DNA of 8,732 nt from Bacteroidales bacterium UBA5762 (GTDB lineage Bacteria; Bacteroidota; Bacteroidia; Bacteroidales; TTA-H9): assembly GCA_002418865.1 (NCBI GenBank), contig DIEY01000016.1, forward strand, positions 1-8,732, given 5' to 3'. Position 1 is the first letter of the stretch. The number at the start of each line of letters is the position of its first letter. Below, in pieces: positions 6,516 through 8,732 of this stretch. Below the pieces are notes generated by a model, which made no database searches, was not told the origin of the DNA, and was given only the letters and a program-made list of their open reading frames with translations. The translations under genes and the position numbers were made by a program.

Positions 6516-8195
6516 ATGGATACTAACTCACTTTTTTTTAAACGATCTAAGTCAATAGCGGAGGATTTTTTACAATCAGTTGTGATAATTGATGATTATA
6601 TTTTCCGAAAATTCAATGGGCAAGAGACAAGTGAATTGATATCACCTACAGAAATGCCATTAATTGGGGTGGCAGATAAAGAATTGTCAAATAAATTTGA
6701 AGAAATGGAACTGAAACCACAAAGTACTGAGGGTGAGATTGGCACTCAGGAAATTGATCCAAAAATACTTGTTAGTAGTTTTGCAAAAAAGGGGATTGCT
6801 TGTTCCGTTATAGAACCTTCTAAAGACGAAATTGACATTTTTTTTGAGAACATTGGTTCTTTAGCTTTTAAAACAGACATAATCATTCTTGATTGGTATA
6901 TTCATGATGAAAGTGGGAATAACACTTTAAAAATTTTTGAAGAAATTATCAAACAAAAAACCAATGGAACTAATCAACTATCCTTATTGGTTGTATATAC
7001 TACTGCAAGCTCACAAGTACTTGAAATTTCGAAAATTCTTCAAGAAAAATTGCGGTCATTAATTTGTGAACCAAAAATTGATGATGATGGATTTACCTTA
7101 ACGTCAAAAGGCATCCGAACTGTTATTTTTTTGAAACCAGAAAAAACATTTAAAGAATTTCCAGATAGATTAGTCGAATTTGATTGCTTAGCTGATAGAG
7201 TAATAATAGAGTTCACTAAAATGATTGCGGGATTAGTCCCAAATGTTGTATTAAAATCGCTTACAATTTTTCACCAAAATGCTTATAAAATATTAAATAA
7301 ATTTTCTCCCATAATGGATGCTCCCTTTTTAACTCATCGGGTTTTATTACCTTCCCCTGAAGACGCCGAAAATTTTATACCTGAATTAATCACTGAAGAA
7401 TTAAATGGCCTTTTGGAAGAAGCAAAGGTCTGCGAAGAAGTAAATTTAACAGCAATTGAAGAGTGGATTATTGCGCAAGAAAGCACGGGTGTTAATTTTT
7501 CAATGCGTGAAGGAAATGATAGCTTGATAAATTCACACCAAGACATTTTAGAATTACTAAGTAAAGGATTCATTAAATATATTTCCGATAAGTCTTTCGG
7601 CAATAATAGAAAAGATAATTTAAAAAAGAAAATTCACAAATTGCCTTTTACAAGAATGTTTAGGCTGCACAACTCAGATTCGAATTCATTGGATGAAAAT
7701 TTTGCACATTTATCTTCTTTTCGTTCACATTACCAGGAATCAATACCTTTTTTGTCACAGGGAACTATTCTTAAAAAATTATCAAATAGTACGCAGGACA
7801 TAATAGTATGCTTAACCCCTAGATGTGATAGTACTAGAATTAATTTCAGCCAGAACTTCCTCTTTTTAAAATTACAACCTAACAATGAAGCTTTCAGTAT
7901 TGTGCTTGAAGACAATGGAACTTATAATCGTTACCAATTTGGAAAAAAGGCACACTTTCTTAAGGTTATCGAATTTGATAGTAATTGTCCTGAGAGAAAA
8001 CTAGTAATTGGAATTAAAAAAGAAAATGATGTTTCAATTTATTTCCTTGATAAAGAAAATAATGAATATAAATGGTTAGGTGAATTGAAACAAAATCATG
8101 CACAAAGACTCTCTCATAATATTTCAACATCATTGTCTCGCATTGGATTAGACGAATCAGAATGGTTGCGGTTATGGGCAAAAGAAAATAATTGA
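6516..8195 (+). CDS. Divergent response-regulator receiver protein with unrecognised C-terminal region
   Basis: A 559-residue protein and the likely partner of the upstream kinase, whose gene ends 19 bp earlier. The N-terminal part has the receiver hallmarks: acidic pair D26-D27 after strand SVVIIDD, candidate phosphoacceptor D126 in DIIILDWYI (121-129), T162/T163 in LLVVYTTAS (157-165), and K207 in VIFLKPEK (203-210). A roughly 55-residue insertion (about 30-84) separates strand 1 from the second strand region, so the domain is larger than a typical 120-residue receiver. Residues about 225-559 match no output domain I can name: no helix-turn-helix, HD, GGDEF or PD-(D/E)XK motif is evident. 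Points of note there are a helical stretch at 240-350 and a strand with LTPRCD (433-438), possibly a metal or catalytic site. The start at 6516 is preceded only by a weak GAGAG eight bases upstream. It may be the effector or a regulator of the Vsr-like nuclease. The receiver assignment is from motifs; the output is unknown. Confidence 0.72.
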   Translation: MDTNSLFFKRSKSIAEDFLQSVVIIDDYIFRKFNGQETSELISPTEMPLIGVADKELSNKFEEMELKPQSTEGEIGTQEIDPKILVSSFAKKGIACSVIEPSKDEIDIFFENIGSLAFKTDIIILDWYIHDESGNNTLKIFEEIIKQKTNGTNQLSLLVVYTTASSQVLEISKILQEKLRSLICEPKIDDDGFTLTSKGIRTVIFLKPEKTFKEFPDRLVEFDCLADRVIIEFTKMIAGLVPNVVLKSLTIFHQNAYKILNKFSPIMDAPFLTHRVLLPSPEDAENFIPELITEELNGLLEEAKVCEEVNLTAIEEWIIAQESTGVNFSMREGNDSLINSHQDILELLSKGFIKYISDKSFGNNRKDNLKKKIHKLPFTRMFRLHNSDSNSLDENFAHLSSFRSHYQESIPFLSQGTILKKLSNSTQDIIVCLTPRCDSTRINFSQNFLFLKLQPNNEAFSIVLEDNGTYNRYQFGKKAHFLKVIEFDSNCPERKLVIGIKKENDVSIYFLDKENNEYKWLGELKQNHAQRLSHNISTSLSRIGLDESEWLRLWAKENN

Positions 8196-8224
8196 TTTAG
8201 ATATCAATTATATTTTTGTTTTTT
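8182..8224 (+). terminator. Weak intrinsic terminator at the end of the block
   Basis: A 9 bp perfect inverted repeat, ATAATTGAT (8188-8196) and ATCAATTAT (8203-8211), closes a 6-base loop and spans the stop codon of the receiver gene. After one mismatch the stem can extend by pairing an A-rich tract with the following T-rich tract (8213-8224). The stem contains only one G-C pair, so it would be weak, but the hairpin-plus-T-tract layout and the position directly at the end of the last gene fit a terminator. The rest of the spacer to 8311 is AT-rich with another T tract (8250-8264) and nothing else I can identify. Confidence 0.4.
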
Positions 8225-8311
8225 CATTAGAAAATTTTTCATAATAAGATTTTTGTCTTTTTTTGAATCAAGGATATATGTAATATTTAATTAATAATTA
8301 TAAAATAAATT

Positions 8312-8732
8312 ATGTCTGCAATCCATTTCCAAACAACCTACGACATCTCCCGTCAATACGACTTTATCAAATCCCGCGCACTGGAAATCCTAGGTGATTT
8401 TTATACTGACTCATCCATTTACTTCTTCAACGATGAGAAGAAAACACTGACCTTCACCTCTGAGAGGTTGATACCTCCAGTTGCCAGCGATAGAATGCGG
8501 ATACTGCTGTTGTTCTCGAATCCACATCCGCATTTGATCCAGAAGGGAATGTTCCTGTCGCCATCGGTCAAAGGGAGACAGAGTTTTTTCTGGAAGGGAA
8601 TGAAGGATGCAGGTTGGTTCAGTCTGCAGGAGGAGCGTCCTGCTCCCAGGCGATTGGCTGAGATATTTTTGAATCTTGAATATGAAAGTCCGTTTGAGTT
8701 GCTTTTCTATTGCTATTTTGCCTTTCCAACCC
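8312..8732 (+). CDS. Possible uracil-DNA-glycosylase-superfamily protein, 3' end missing
   Basis: An open frame of 140 codons runs from the ATG at 8312 to the right edge without a stop. The encoded protein begins MSAIHFQTTYDIS. Residues 64-101 contain a LLLFSNPHPH strand-loop, KGMFLS, and FFWKGMKDAG, an arrangement resembling the first motif of uracil-DNA-glycosylase-superfamily enzymes (an NP- or PG-containing loop, then a small residue and Phe, then FW and a helix ending in Gly). The later LLFYCYFAFPT (130-140) could be the following strand. These enzymes remove damaged bases such as uracil from DNA. The catalytic C-terminal motif lies outside the window, so the call is tentative and a different fold is possible. 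Base composition is clearly richer in GC than the preceding genes (29 of 60 bases at 8461-8520, against 15 of 60 at 7561-7620), suggesting it lies outside the AT-rich block. No Shine-Dalgarno is visible; the reading frame itself is convincing. Confidence 0.5.
   Translation, partial: MSAIHFQTTYDISRQYDFIKSRALEILGDFYTDSSIYFFNDEKKTLTFTSERLIPPVASDRMRILLLFSNPHPHLIQKGMFLSPSVKGRQSFFWKGMKDAGWFSLQEERPAPRRLAEIFLNLEYESPFELLFYCYFAFPT

Noticed and set aside
7334..7603. Reverse-strand open frame of 89 codons opposite the receiver gene
   Set aside because: Composition follows the antisense of an AT-rich gene, no recognisable protein features; a shadow frame. The same holds for the short frames at 876-1064, 3853-4041, 5746-5934 and 7730-7915.
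8196..8311. Possible CRISPR, attachment site or small RNA in the AT-rich spacer
   Set aside because: No repeated unit with spacers, no tRNA-like end and no GC-containing structure; only T tracts and short AT palindromes are present.

Overview
The window is bacterial (or archaeal) DNA. All genes lie on the + strand and are tightly packed. There are no introns, RNA genes, CRISPR arrays, transposases or integrases that I can see. The host lineage cannot be fixed from the sequence. Most starts lack a recognisable Shine-Dalgarno sequence, which fits Bacteroidota-like or similar groups but is weak evidence.

Layout: (1) Bases 1-1839 hold the 3' part of a UvrD/PcrA-type superfamily 1 helicase whose frame is open through the left edge. 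(2) Bases 1910-8195 are a four-gene, AT-rich block: a divergent Vsr-type nuclease, a DNA cytosine-5 methyltransferase, a 995-residue protein carrying two separate GHKL ATPase modules, and a 559-residue protein beginning with a divergent response-regulator receiver domain. The methyltransferase and double-GHKL genes overlap by 14 bp, and the receiver gene follows after 19 bp. A weak terminator-like hairpin with a T tract sits at the stop codon of the receiver gene. (3) Bases 8312-8732 hold the 5' part of a gene with higher GC, possibly a uracil-DNA-glycosylase-superfamily protein, cut by the right edge.

Interpretation: the central block looks like a non-canonical restriction-modification or anti-phage locus. 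The methyltransferase would mark host DNA and the Vsr-like protein is the only recognisable nuclease. The double-GHKL protein joins a MutL/MORC/Hsp90-like ATP clamp, through a long helical stalk, to a complete-looking histidine-kinase core (H787 plus N, G1, F and G2 boxes). The last protein carries the full Asp-Asp/Asp/Thr/Lys receiver constellation. No membrane segments are visible. This suggests a cytoplasmic phosphorelay in which a DNA- or damage-sensing clamp controls an effector. That mechanism is inference; the gene content and motifs are seen directly. Whether the flanking helicase belongs to the system is open.
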